38,721 bases of DNA from Clostridia bacterium (lineage in GTDB: Bacteria > Bacillota > Clostridia > Oscillospirales > CAG-272). Location of the stretch: positions 1 to 38,721 of the forward strand of contig JAFTOB010000080.1 in assembly GCA_017451545.1 (NCBI GenBank). The letters are read 5' to 3'. Numbering within the stretch: position 1 is the stretch's first letter; every line of letters begins with the position of its first letter. A program made the position numbers and the translations under genes. Below, piece after piece: positions 16,282 through 23,898 of this stretch. The notes beneath the pieces were generated by a model. It searched no databases, had not been told where the DNA came from, and saw only the letters and a program-made list of their open reading frames with translations.

Positions 16282-17352
16282 TCAGTACTTAAGAGGAAGG
16301 GGATTCTGTGCGTGAACCTTCTCAATGACCGATATGACCGCCGCCGCCATTTCGGGCGTGACCGTCATATCGCGGCCCTCCGTGAGCTTGAAGTAAAGCT
16401 GCTCGTAAAGCTTCGCCGTGCCGATATCGAAGGCTGTGCCTTTGAATTCGCCTGACTCCGTGTGCTTTATGAGCTTTTCCTTGCAGTAAACGGGATTGCC
16501 CTCCGTGTCCTTGAGGAAATTCTCCTCAACGGGACGCTCGGGATTCTCACCGTCGCAGATATAGGTCATTTCGTAGGCCGAGGGATTGGCCTTCAGAGTG
16601 CCCTTGGTGCCCTGAACCTTTATCATATAGTCCGAATATGCGTCGATAGGTGAGATCTCAATATCGATCAGCGGCTTTCTCGGTGCCGTAATAAGGATCT
16701 TCGCGTAATCGTCGGCATCTCCGCTTGTAATGGCGGTGTCGAGCTTGCTGTAAACCACCTGCGCATCCTCGTCAAAATCAAGGAAGCCGAGACCCATTCC
16801 AATGGGATGAGGCCCCGTGTTGTAGGTGCTTCCCGCGCATTTTTTCTGCAAAGTCTGCCAATCCCAACGGCGTGCAAAGCCGTTGTAGCGGATGCCGATC
16901 TGCTTTACGTAGCCGAGCTTGCCCGACTTTATCAGACCGTATATGAACTCATAAAATGGTGCCAGGAAGGTCTGCTGAAAGACCGCAAGGGTCAATCCGC
17001 GATCGTGGGCTGTCTTGATCAGCTCCTCGCACTCAAAAAGGGTGCGACCGAAGGGCTTTTCCACCAAAACGTTCAGCCCGTGAAGAAGCAGATCCTTCGT
17101 GATAGGGTAGTGCATCTCGGAGTAGGACGCGTTGACAACGAGATCAATATCGTCAAGTGCAAAAAGCTCCTCGTAATTTTCGAAGGTGCGACAGCCGGGA
17201 TAAATCTCCTCCGAGACCCTCCTGCGGAGCTCGTCGGCCTCCACAACGTATTTTACGTTATAATAAACGTTGTCCGCGCTTCGGTAATATTTTCCGTGAA
17301 TATCCTTGCCGCTTCGGCCCTGACCGATAACGGCAACGTTAAGTTTTTTCAT
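16282..17352 (-). CDS. Gfo/Idh/MocA family oxidoreductase
   Basis: A 356-residue NAD(P)-dependent oxidoreductase: Rossmann motif VIGQGRSGKDIHG (Gly10, Gly12, Gly15), conserved Lys99 in VEKPF, and a substrate-domain motif NTGPHPIGMGLGF with the catalytic-type histidine. The RSGKDIHG loop is typical of the subgroup near YhhX/YdgJ-like sugar oxidoreductases; that subgroup call is tentative. It is the first gene of the leftward operon ending in nagA. The promoter lies in the 131-base divergent region shared with the AraC-type regulator. Substrate unknown; likely a sugar derived from host or dietary glycans, given nagA/nagB downstream. Confidence 0.92.
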   Translation of the reverse strand: MKKLNVAVIGQGRSGKDIHGKYYRSADNVYYNVKYVVEADELRRRVSEEIYPGCRTFENYEELFALDDIDLVVNASYSEMHYPITKDLLLHGLNVLVEKPFGRTLFECEELIKTAHDRGLTLAVFQQTFLAPFYEFIYGLIKSGKLGYVKQIGIRYNGFARRWDWQTLQKKCAGSTYNTGPHPIGMGLGFLDFDEDAQVVYSKLDTAITSGDADDYAKILITAPRKPLIDIEISPIDAYSDYMIKVQGTKGTLKANPSAYEMTYICDGENPERPVEENFLKDTEGNPVYCKEKLIKHTESGEFKGTAFDIGTAKLYEQLYFKLTEGRDMTVTPEMAAAVISVIEKVHAQNPLPLKY

Positions 17353-17383
17353 TACTTTGACTCCTTAGATTTACTCTATTACA

Positions 17384-17412
17384 ATTATAAGATAAATTTT
17401 TTGAAAAGTAAA
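17384..17412 (-). promoter_or_regulatory. Promoter of the oxidoreductase-nagBA operon
   Basis: On the minus strand: -35 TTTACT (17412-17407), 17-base spacer, -10 TATAAT (17389-17384). It lies back to back with the AraC gene promoter, so that regulator could act on both. Confidence 0.75.
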
Positions 17413-17433
17413 TAGCAAATACTGCTTTTTATA

Positions 17434-17462
17434 TTGCAATTTATGAACATATAGGATATAAT
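17434..17462 (+). promoter_or_regulatory. Promoter of the AraC-type regulator
   Basis: -35 TTGCAA (17434-17439), 17-base spacer, -10 TATAAT (17457-17462). A GGAGGGG ribosome site follows shortly before ATG 17484. Confidence 0.75.
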
Positions 17463-17483
17463 ATAAAAAAGGAGGGGAGCATT

Positions 17484-18278
17484 ATGAACGACGTAATTGT
17501 AAACAGCGGAGAAATGATATATCGGCATAACGTGTCGGAAAACATTCCCCGCGATGCCTATTCCATGCACATCCACAACGCATACGAGCTTATATATTTT
17601 CTTGACGGTGACGCCGGCCACGTCATCGAGGATAGAAAATACAAGCTGAAAAGGGGAGATCTGATTCTCATTCGCCCAATGAGCTACCATTTTATACAGA
17701 TCGAAAGTCAGTGCAGATATGAAAGATACAACGTGCAGTTTGACCCGAAATCTCACGGCGTGGAGGGCCTTGAGCTGATACCCGACAGCCTTGAGGTGGT
17801 TAGTCTTGAGGGTAACGCGGCGGCGGAGGATATCTTCCGCAGGTGCGACCTGTATCGGAAAAGCTGTACCGACGAGATCTTTTTCAAAATTCTGCCCCAC
17901 CTGCTCTCCGAGCTGTTTTATAATATCCACGCCTTCCTCGGTACGGCCCGAACCAACGAGGGCGCGCAGATCTCGCCCTTGATCTCCGAGTTTTTGCAGT
18001 ACGTCAACGAAAACATCTGCTCGCCCATAGATATCGGTCGGGTGGCTGACCGACTTTTCGTCAGCGAAAGCTATCTTTTCAGGCTTTTCAAACGCGAGCT
18101 GCACCAAACGCCACAAAAATATATCCGAGAAAAGCGGCTTATGATGGCGCAAAAAATGCTTTCGGAGGGAGAGCGTCCCACAGACGTTTGCACGCGCTGC
18201 GGATTTTCGGATTATACCACCTTTTACCGAAATTACGTGTCGTTTTTTTGCCGTCCCCCGTCACAAAATTGCCGTTGA
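17484..18278 (+). CDS. AraC-family transcriptional regulator
   Basis: A 264-residue two-domain regulator. The N-terminal cupin-like ligand domain has the family pattern MHIHNAYELIYFLDGDAGH and KLKRGDLILIRP. The C-terminal part is a double helix-turn-helix: ICSPIDIGRVADRLFVSES..LFRLFKRELHQTPQKYI and then DVCTRCGFSDYTTFYRNYVSFF (each read as one AraC helix pair). The C-terminus ends right after the usual PPSxxxR motif, so it is complete. It is divergent from the oxidoreductase-nagBA operon and 63 bases before the glycosidase-like gene, making both likely targets. The ligand is probably a sugar phosphate or free sugar (inference). The next promoter's -35 overlaps its stop codon. Confidence 0.93.
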   Translation: MNDVIVNSGEMIYRHNVSENIPRDAYSMHIHNAYELIYFLDGDAGHVIEDRKYKLKRGDLILIRPMSYHFIQIESQCRYERYNVQFDPKSHGVEGLELIPDSLEVVSLEGNAAAEDIFRRCDLYRKSCTDEIFFKILPHLLSELFYNIHAFLGTARTNEGAQISPLISEFLQYVNENICSPIDIGRVADRLFVSESYLFRLFKRELHQTPQKYIREKRLMMAQKMLSEGERPTDVCTRCGFSDYTTFYRNYVSFFCRPPSQNCR

Positions 18279-18304
18279 CAAGGGCGGCGCGGTGTGATAT
18301 AATC
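18276..18304 (+). promoter_or_regulatory. Sigma-A promoter
   Basis: TTGACA (18276-18281), 17-base spacer, TATAAT (18299-18304). It drives the glycosidase-like gene at 18342; the -35 overlaps the last codons of the AraC gene. Confidence 0.9.
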
Positions 18305-18341
18305 AACCCGAATACAAAATCCGAAAGGAAAGGCTACAGCT

Positions 18342-20258
18342 ATGTATAAGATCTCGATTCCCGTCGTCCTGCACGACAGATTTGATAAAGAGGCAACCCT
18401 TGCCGAGCTTCGCCGCGCGGGCGCGCACCGCGTTTTTCTCTCGCTCGGCGCACCTTCAATGAAGGTCGAAAACCGAGAGAAGGATCTTGACGCCCTGCGC
18501 GAGAACATCCCGTTTTTCAAGGCCGCAGGCCTTGAGGTCGGCATTTGGTTCTGGACCTTCTGGCGCAATGACGTGACAGACGTTGACAGTATTCTGATGT
18601 CAAAGCCCGACGGCAGTCACAGAACAACCGAAGGCATAACGGCAAGCGAAAAAAGCAGCGGCGCCAGCGGCTTCGGCTGCCCCGCCTCCGAGCCTTTCGT
18701 CGGGAATTCGATGGAAATTATCCGCGAATACGCCGAGTGCCGCCCCGATATTCTGATGTTTGACGACGATTATCGCTTCGGCTTCATCGACAAGCATCTC
18801 GGCTGCTACTGCGATGCGCATATGAAGATGTACCGCGAGCGCCTCGGATACGAGATCTCGCGTGAGGATATGTACAAAAAGGTCTTTGACGGCAAGCCGA
18901 GCCGCGAGAGAAGCGTATTCCTCGAGTGCCTCGGCGAGAGCCTTGAAAGCTTCGCCAAAAGGGTCAGAGAAACGGTGGATTCGGTAGACCCCACCATCCG
19001 CTTCGCGGTCTGCTCCTGTATGTCGGTCTGGGATATGGACGGCACCGATTCCATCAAGATAGCAAAGCTGTTAGCAGGCAAAACCCGTCCGCTCCTGCGT
19101 CAGATCGGCGCACCCTATTGGGCGGTGGGCAAGAGCTGGAACAACAGACTGCAAAACGTCATCGAGCTTGAAAGAATGGAGCATTATTGGAGCGAGGGCG
19201 AGGACATCGAGATCATGACCGAGGGCGACGGCTATCCGCGCCCGCGCTACAAGGTGCCTGCGGCCTATCTTGAGGGCTTTGACACCGCCCTCCGCGCCGC
19301 CGACGTTGGCGAGTGCATCCATAAATATATGATCGACTACACCTCGTCGCCCACCTACGAAACGGGCTACGTCAATGCCCACCTGTACAACGCCCCCGCA
19401 TATGAGGCCATCGAGCGCATCTTCGGCGGCAAAAAGGCCTGCGGCGTCGGCGTTTACGAGAAAATGAAAAAGTTCGCCGATGCAGACCTTACGGATATTG
19501 CCGAGCCCGAGGAATACGTCAAGGATCTCTTCTTTTCAAAGGGCGCAAGACTTTTGGCCGATAACACGGTCCCGCTGGTCTACGGCGAGGACTGCGATAC
19601 CTGCGTGGTCTTTGGCGAAAACGCACGGGATCTGCCCGAGAGCATTGCGAAAAAGCACCTGATCCTCGATATTCGCGCCGCAAAGCTGCTGACGGAGCAG
19701 GGAATGGACGTGGGACTTGAGAGCATCGTCGGCCGTATAAAGCCCGAGCTGCTTTACTATCCCGAGCAGAACGAGTACACTCTTTCGGAATATAACGAAA
19801 GCTCGGCCTATGAGATAAAGACCAAGCCCGAGGCGAGAGTTCTCATATACTCCGTCAAGGGTGAGACGAGATACACGGATGCCTACGCTTACAAAAACTC
19901 ATCGGGTCAGAGCTTTACGGTCTTTGCCTTTGATGCCGCTCTGGCGGGCAAGCACCGCTTCCGCACCTACACTATGCAAAAGCTCCTGTATGCGGAGATC
20001 GAAAGGATGCAGGGCAAGCCCTTGCCCGTAAAGTGCGCGGGCAATCCCGAGCTTTACGTTCTCGCAAAGAAGGAAGGAGATTCAATGGCCGTCGGCCTTT
20101 GGAATTTCTGCGTCGACCCCATATATGAGCCCGTGGTCGAGCTCGACCGCGAGTACCGCGAGGTAGAATACTTCGGCTGTACGGGACGCCGGGAGGGCAA
20201 CAAGCTCTACCTTTCGCGCCTCGGAGCATACGAATTTGCTTTTATAAATCTGAAATAA
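18342..20258 (+). CDS. TIM-barrel glycoside hydrolase-like protein
   Basis: A 638-residue cytoplasmic protein (no signal peptide). Residues ~1-375 fit a TIM barrel: barrel-strand motifs HRVFLSLGAPS, VGIWFWTFWR, DILMFDDDYRFGF, RFAVCSCMSVWD and IEIMTEGDGYPRPR. Acidic residues at strand ends (DDD; EGD) are candidate catalytic residues. Residues ~375-490 are alpha/beta, and the C-terminal ~120 are a beta-sandwich. This order (barrel, Rossmann-like domain, beta domain) recalls GH42-type beta-galactosidases, but I cannot assign a CAZy family. Ribosome site GAAAGGAAAGG precedes the ATG. It has its own strong promoter next to the AraC gene and sits beside nagBA, so intracellular breakdown of an imported oligosaccharide is the likely role (inference). 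Confidence 0.75.
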   Translation: MYKISIPVVLHDRFDKEATLAELRRAGAHRVFLSLGAPSMKVENREKDLDALRENIPFFKAAGLEVGIWFWTFWRNDVTDVDSILMSKPDGSHRTTEGITASEKSSGASGFGCPASEPFVGNSMEIIREYAECRPDILMFDDDYRFGFIDKHLGCYCDAHMKMYRERLGYEISREDMYKKVFDGKPSRERSVFLECLGESLESFAKRVRETVDSVDPTIRFAVCSCMSVWDMDGTDSIKIAKLLAGKTRPLLRQIGAPYWAVGKSWNNRLQNVIELERMEHYWSEGEDIEIMTEGDGYPRPRYKVPAAYLEGFDTALRAADVGECIHKYMIDYTSSPTYETGYVNAHLYNAPAYEAIERIFGGKKACGVGVYEKMKKFADADLTDIAEPEEYVKDLFFSKGARLLADNTVPLVYGEDCDTCVVFGENARDLPESIAKKHLILDIRAAKLLTEQGMDVGLESIVGRIKPELLYYPEQNEYTLSEYNESSAYEIKTKPEARVLIYSVKGETRYTDAYAYKNSSGQSFTVFAFDAALAGKHRFRTYTMQKLLYAEIERMQGKPLPVKCAGNPELYVLAKKEGDSMAVGLWNFCVDPIYEPVVELDREYREVEYFGCTGRREGNKLYLSRLGAYEFAFINLK

Positions 20259-20290
20259 TAACGGGTTGATTCAAACCCGCGATCAAATAA

Positions 20291-20339
20291 AAAAGAACCG
20301 CTTTTTCTGTCAAAGGCTTGATGGAAAAAGCGGTTTTTG
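20291..20339 (+). terminator. Terminator after the glycosidase-like gene
   Basis: Perfect 12-bp arms AACCGCTTTTTC (20296-20307) and GAAAAAGCGGTT (20324-20335) with a T-run to 20338. A smaller hairpin CGGGTT...AACCCG (20262-20279) lies just before it. Confidence 0.8.
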
Positions 20340-20458
20340 TAGTTCTCGAACGTATTTTTGTTAAGATCAAACAGACCGACAAATCGCCGGCAACGGCCGG
20401 AGCGAAGGCACGGGTGGAGTGATCTTATGCCGCACACGATCACCCGACGGGTAACTCA

Positions 20459-20704
20459 CCGACAAATCGGAGTTTGTTTGAAACAATTTGAAACATTGAA
20501 GTCACAAAATAATCGAACCGTGCCTCACTCACAGCCTCCCCTTTTGGGGGAGGTGGCGCGGTTTGCCGCGCCGGAGAGGGTTTCTTTTTTTGCCCTCTCA
20601 GTCGCTTCGCGCCAGCTCTCCCAAAGGGAGAGCCATTGTCTTAACCGCTTCTGAGATTGGTTCCGGTGAAATCTGTTTGAACCCTTCAAATTCCGATTTA
20701 TCGG
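20459..20704. repeat. Inverted-repeat-bounded intergenic element
   Basis: The termini CCGACAAATCGGAGTTTG (20459-20476) and CAAATTCCGATTTATCGG (20687-20704) are inverted copies, 16 of 18 identical. The same terminal word (CCGATAAATCGGAG) opens the larger element at 24639, so both probably belong to one non-coding family. A further partial copy, ACCGACAAATCG, lies at 20375-20386. No coding potential is seen. The stretch 20259-20734 otherwise holds only terminators and the palindromic unit at 20534. Confidence 0.55.
20534..20634. repeat. REP/MITE-like palindromic unit
   Basis: About 100 bases with near-inverted ends: GCCTCCCCTTTTGGGGGAGG followed by TGGCGCG at the left, and CGCGCCAGCTCTCCC followed by AAAGGGAGAGCC at the right. 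Inside are GC-rich arms (GGCGCGG..CCGCGCC). From memory, similar units are scattered in intergenic regions of Faecalibacterium and other gut Clostridia; I could not search. It is non-coding and probably folds as RNA. Confidence 0.6.
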
Positions 20705-20734
20705 GATATCTCCGTTCTAAGGTGGGCGCTGTTT

Positions 20735-22366
20735 TTATTTAAGCTGATTTACCACGCCCACAAACAGAGGCGCGCCAACGTCGGAGGTAATAACGAAAAT
20801 AAAGGGACGGTCAAGGACGAAATCAATAGTTTCGTCGGGCGGCATACTTCCCGTAGGCATATCAAGTATGGTGTATGCGGAGGCTACGCAACCTTCCTCA
20901 TCAATAACGACTCGCGCACCGTGCTGTGCCTTGTTTACATAAATGTAGGGGACATCGGTAAGCGGTGAAAAATCGGAAACGTACATATCAAACACGTCTG
21001 TAACTCCAAGCTCTTTGAGACCGTCAATGAGATTGACGTCGGATGAGACGTCGAATTTAGGGAGCGAGAGATTAACTTTCACGTTGTGAGACTCTACGCT
21101 GTATGATCCGGAGGTTATAAAACCGAGAGCGTTGGGGTCACGGAGCAGCTCGTCGATACTGACACCCTCATCGGGGAGAATAAACGTCATCCCGCCGCCT
21201 GAACTGAATTTGGAATTAACGGAAGTAAATTTATCACCGATTATATAATCGGTTCCGTACATTTTCTGATTCATAAACGTGCCCATAACGTCACCGTCGG
21301 CACCGTGAAAGACGTTTTGAGTATTTTTCTTTTCGTTAAATTCGGATTCCCACTTGGCCTTGAAAAGCACCGTGGTCGCAATAGCAAGGACCGTGTTGCT
21401 GTTCATTTCAAGCTTGTCGATCTGATCGGCAAGCATACCGCCCGTCTGCTCGTTGAGCCAGGCGCGAAGGGCCTCGTTGTAGCCGTCCGAGCCCATCTCG
21501 CCGTAGAAGGAGGAGGCGTAATAGGTCTCGGTAAGCCTTTTCAGTGTGTCTTCGTTGTAGGAAACGCCGTTGTCCATCCAGATCGAGCTTGCAAGAGTGC
21601 TCGAATCGGTGCCGTCGTTGCAGTAATGGGCACGCCACACCGCCACGGCCTGAACGCGAAGCTCCTCAATGCTGTCAACGCCGAGCAGGTCGAGGATCTG
21701 CGCGCGGCTGTTACCGTCGGTGGTCTCGGCCAGCATGGCAAGAGCCATATAGATATTCACGGGAGACAGTACGGCGTTGTCACCGCCAAGACCCGAAAGG
21801 TATTGGGCAATGATCTTGCCGTAAAACTCGGTCGGACGGTTCTCAAGGCTGTAGTAGAGCTTGTTGAGCGCTTTTTTGTCGGCATCCCACTTTTCGTGGC
21901 CTTCCTTGTCTTTTGAATAGTCAACGAACTGCGCCGTTTCGGGATAAAGCGCCGAGAGCAGGGCATAGGGCGCCAGCTTGTCGGCCACGTCGGGCGCAAC
22001 GGGATTAAAGGTGGGCTGGGAGTAAATAGGAATCTTGTTCGTCAGAGCGGGTCGGGTAGTGACGGCAGATCCCGTACCCACGGGCTTTTCGGTACCGCTC
22101 GGGGTGTTCGTAGTCTGTATCACGTCGGGCGACTCGCCTGCGGCCGTGGTCTCGGGAATCTCGTTACTGCCGGGGGCAGGAGGATTCGGTCTGCTGCTCG
22201 GCAGCATCATAAATCCGAAAATAATTGCGGATGCCAACAGAACGGCCACCGCGGGGATCAGAAACAGCCGCTTGGTCGGCCTTTTTTTCTTTATGGGCTT
22301 GGCGGCATCGGCCACGTATTTCTCGTCAGCCTCGCCGATAAGCTCGAAAATATCAGAATTCTTCAT
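20735..22366 (-). CDS. Membrane-anchored serpin with anti-sigma-like N-terminus
   Basis: A 543-residue protein. Residues 1-30 (MKNSDIFELIGEADEKYV) resemble the cytoplasmic N-terminus of small anti-sigma partners of Clostridial ECF sigma factors. One membrane helix follows at ~33-54, then a Pro/Thr-rich linker (~55-115) and a full serpin domain outside the cell. Serpin marks: VLSPVNIYMALAM, the shutter region, the hinge DEEGCVASAYT (residues 489-499) and the closing LDRPFIFVI. Hinge spacing and the S-M-P-P motif both place P1 at Gly506 and P1' at Ser507; small hinge residues fit an inhibitory serpin. Its start overlaps the ECF sigma gene by 14 bases. Inference: a protease-sensing or protease-trapping surface protein linked to sigma control. 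Confidence 0.9.
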   Translation of the reverse strand: MKNSDIFELIGEADEKYVADAAKPIKKKRPTKRLFLIPAVAVLLASAIIFGFMMLPSSRPNPPAPGSNEIPETTAAGESPDVIQTTNTPSGTEKPVGTGSAVTTRPALTNKIPIYSQPTFNPVAPDVADKLAPYALLSALYPETAQFVDYSKDKEGHEKWDADKKALNKLYYSLENRPTEFYGKIIAQYLSGLGGDNAVLSPVNIYMALAMLAETTDGNSRAQILDLLGVDSIEELRVQAVAVWRAHYCNDGTDSSTLASSIWMDNGVSYNEDTLKRLTETYYASSFYGEMGSDGYNEALRAWLNEQTGGMLADQIDKLEMNSNTVLAIATTVLFKAKWESEFNEKKNTQNVFHGADGDVMGTFMNQKMYGTDYIIGDKFTSVNSKFSSGGGMTFILPDEGVSIDELLRDPNALGFITSGSYSVESHNVKVNLSLPKFDVSSDVNLIDGLKELGVTDVFDMYVSDFSPLTDVPYIYVNKAQHGARVVIDEEGCVASAYTILDMPTGSMPPDETIDFVLDRPFIFVITSDVGAPLFVGVVNQLK

Positions 22367-22919
22367 AATAATTCTCCTCTGTAAGGTGTTTTTTCAGCTT
22401 TGTCCGCGTTCTCAAAAGCATGGACTTCACCTTGCTTTCGCTGAAGCCGAAGCGGTCGGCAATGACGGCAATGGAGTCCGAGAACCAATACCGCCGCAGA
22501 AACACGCGCCGCTCGGTGTCGGGCAGGGAAGCGAGGAAGGAATTGATGACCCTCGCGCGCTCGCGCTCGGCAAGCTCCTCTTCGGGAGTTTTTTCGTCGG
22601 CAATGCAGTCTGCGAGCTCGTCAAAGATCAGCTCGATCTCGCCGCCACCTCGCTTCTCGGCGGTGCGCGACCTCACACGGTCAACGGCCAGACGGCGCGT
22701 AATGCGCCCGAGAAAGGCGGAAAGCAGATTCGGTCTGTGGGGCGGTATACTGTTCCACGCGCGAAGATAGGTGTCGTTCACGCATTCCTCCGCATCCTCA
22801 CGGGACGCGAGAATGTTGTAGGCTATGACGTGGCAATAGCCGCCGTATCTCTCGGCGCATAGCTTGATCGCCCGCTCGTCACGCGCGAAAAACAGCTCAA
22901 CGATATATTTGTCGTCCAT
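22353..22919 (-). CDS. ECF-type RNA polymerase sigma factor
   Basis: A 188-residue sigma-70 family member of the extracytoplasmic-function class. Region 2 is seen in YNILASREDAEECVNDTYLRAWNSIPP, split as residues ~35-60, and region 4 in DSIAVIADRFGFSESKVKSM near the C-terminus, with the linker between. The start is ATG at 22919, which follows AGGTGAG; the open frame runs far upstream but that part is not coding. Its end overlaps the serpin start by 14 bases, so the two are translationally coupled. Family knowledge: such sigma factors are held inactive by a membrane partner with a short cytoplasmic N-terminus, which here is likely the serpin protein. Promoter just upstream. Confidence 0.93.
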   Translation of the reverse strand: MDDKYIVELFFARDERAIKLCAERYGGYCHVIAYNILASREDAEECVNDTYLRAWNSIPPHRPNLLSAFLGRITRRLAVDRVRSRTAEKRGGGEIELIFDELADCIADEKTPEEELAERERARVINSFLASLPDTERRVFLRRYWFSDSIAVIADRFGFSESKVKSMLLRTRTKLKKHLTEENYYEEF

Positions 22920-22988
22920 TGTCTCACCTCCGTCGTTTTTTGACCCGGTCATCCTTACAGTCGAAAAAATTCCGATTCCGTTGCATCC

Positions 22989-23017
22989 ATTATAACATTT
23001 TTTGAAAAATTTTTCAA
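22989..23017 (-). promoter_or_regulatory. Promoter of the ECF sigma-serpin operon
   Basis: On the minus strand: TTGAAA (23017-23012), 17-base spacer, TATAAT (22994-22989). A standard sigma-A type; no separate autoregulatory ECF motif was recognised. Confidence 0.75.
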
Positions 23018-23067
23018 TAGTTACTTCTGACGGCCATAATGCGACGAGTTTTGCGCGGCAGATGCGG

Positions 23068-23073
23068 TATAAT
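23068..23073 (+). promoter_or_regulatory. Possible -10 of the spoIIA operon
   Basis: TATAAT 27 bases before spoIIAA, without a convincing -35. In Bacillus this operon is sigma-H/Spo0A driven; I found no clear Spo0A box here, so the promoter class is open. Ribosome site AAAGGAA precedes ATG 23100. Confidence 0.4.
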
Positions 23074-23099
23074 GAGAAAAAAAGAAAGGAACGTGAAAA

Positions 23100-23432
23100 A
23101 TGATAAAAACAAGCGGCAAGCTGACCCACACCCTTGAGGGCGGTCGGCTCACACTGAAGCCCACGGGGGAGATCGACCACCACAGCGCCGTGGCTTTGCG
23201 CGAGGAGGCGGATGCCCTTATATACCGCACACACCCCGAGGTGCTGGCCATTGATCTGTCGAGCATCGAATTTATGGACAGCTCGGGGCTGGGCTTTATC
23301 ATGGGGCGCTACAAGCTCGCCCGTACTCTGAACTGCAAGACCGTAATAAAAAATCCCGGCGTGCGGGTGAGCAAGATACTCGCGCTGGCGGGGATGGAAA
23401 GAATTATAAAAACTGAAAGGGATCAAAAATGA
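23100..23432 (+). CDS. spoIIAA: Anti-sigma-F factor antagonist SpoIIAA
   Basis: A 110-residue STAS-domain protein. It binds SpoIIAB when unphosphorylated, freeing sigma-F in the forespore. Motifs: GEIDHHSA (residues 23-30) and the phosphorylation site FMDSSGLGF with the target serine at Ser61 (equivalent to B. subtilis Ser58). Full family length. It is first in the operon spoIIAA-spoIIAB-sigF, with a 4-base ATGA overlap with spoIIAB. Its presence shows the organism has the core sporulation switch. Confidence 0.97.
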   Translation: MIKTSGKLTHTLEGGRLTLKPTGEIDHHSAVALREEADALIYRTHPEVLAIDLSSIEFMDSSGLGFIMGRYKLARTLNCKTVIKNPGVRVSKILALAGMERIIKTERDQK

Positions 23433-23884
23433 GATCGGTAGCAAATAATACGAAAATAAAGAATAAAATGAAGCTCCAGCTTCCCTCGCTCTCGGTCAAC
23501 GAGGGCATGGCGCGTGCCGCCGTGGCCGCCTTCTGCGCTCAGCTCGACCCGGGCGCCACAGATATCGCCGATATCAAGTGCGCCGTTTCGGAGGCGGTGA
23601 CAAACTGCATAGTCCACGCCTACCGCAACACCTTCGGCGTGATCTACATAACCGTTACGCTTTACGAGGACAAGCTCTGCAAGATCGAGATCCGCGACCG
23701 CGGTTGCGGCATTCCCGACGTCCGCGAGGCACGTCAGCCCCTTTTCACCACCGATGCCGAGGGCGAAAGATCGGGCATGGGCTTCACCGTTATGGAGAGC
23801 TTTACCGACGGTATCCGAGTCCGTTCCAAGGTGGGCGCGGGGACAACCGTGACTCTGCTCAAGCGCATCGGTTCGAAAAATTGA
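23429..23884 (+). CDS. spoIIAB: Anti-sigma-F factor / serine kinase SpoIIAB
   Basis: A 151-residue GHKL-type kinase that binds and holds sigma-F and phosphorylates SpoIIAA. ATP-binding boxes are present: N-box EAVTNCIVHAY, G1 DRGCGIPD and G2 GERSGMGFTVME. The conserved N-terminal family stretch KLQLPSLSVNEGMAR is intact. ATG 23429 has GAAAGGG 7 bases upstream and overlaps the spoIIAA stop; an in-frame ATG at 23468 would give a shorter N-terminus close to the usual family start, so either is possible. It is followed by sigF after 14 bases. Confidence 0.97.
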   Translation: MRSVANNTKIKNKMKLQLPSLSVNEGMARAAVAAFCAQLDPGATDIADIKCAVSEAVTNCIVHAYRNTFGVIYITVTLYEDKLCKIEIRDRGCGIPDVREARQPLFTTDAEGERSGMGFTVMESFTDGIRVRSKVGAGTTVTLLKRIGSKN

Positions 23885-23898
23885 GGGGAGAGATCGAA

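Noticed and set aside
18241..18278. Possible frameshift at the end of the AraC gene (run of seven T)
   Set aside because: The current frame reads FFCRPPSQNCR, which matches the family's closing PPSxxxR motif.
20358..20654. 98-residue frame across the repeat cluster
   Set aside because: It runs through palindromic repeats, has no ribosome site and has low-complexity content; judged non-coding.
22920..23444. Upstream extension of the ECF sigma frame
   Set aside because: It crosses the sigma promoter and the opposite-strand spoIIAA gene. The family start MDDKYIVEL with AGGTGAG is at 22919.
23578..23898. Long 5' extension of the sigF frame
   Set aside because: It lies inside spoIIAB in another frame and does not resemble sigma factors; TTG 23899 has a proper ribosome site.
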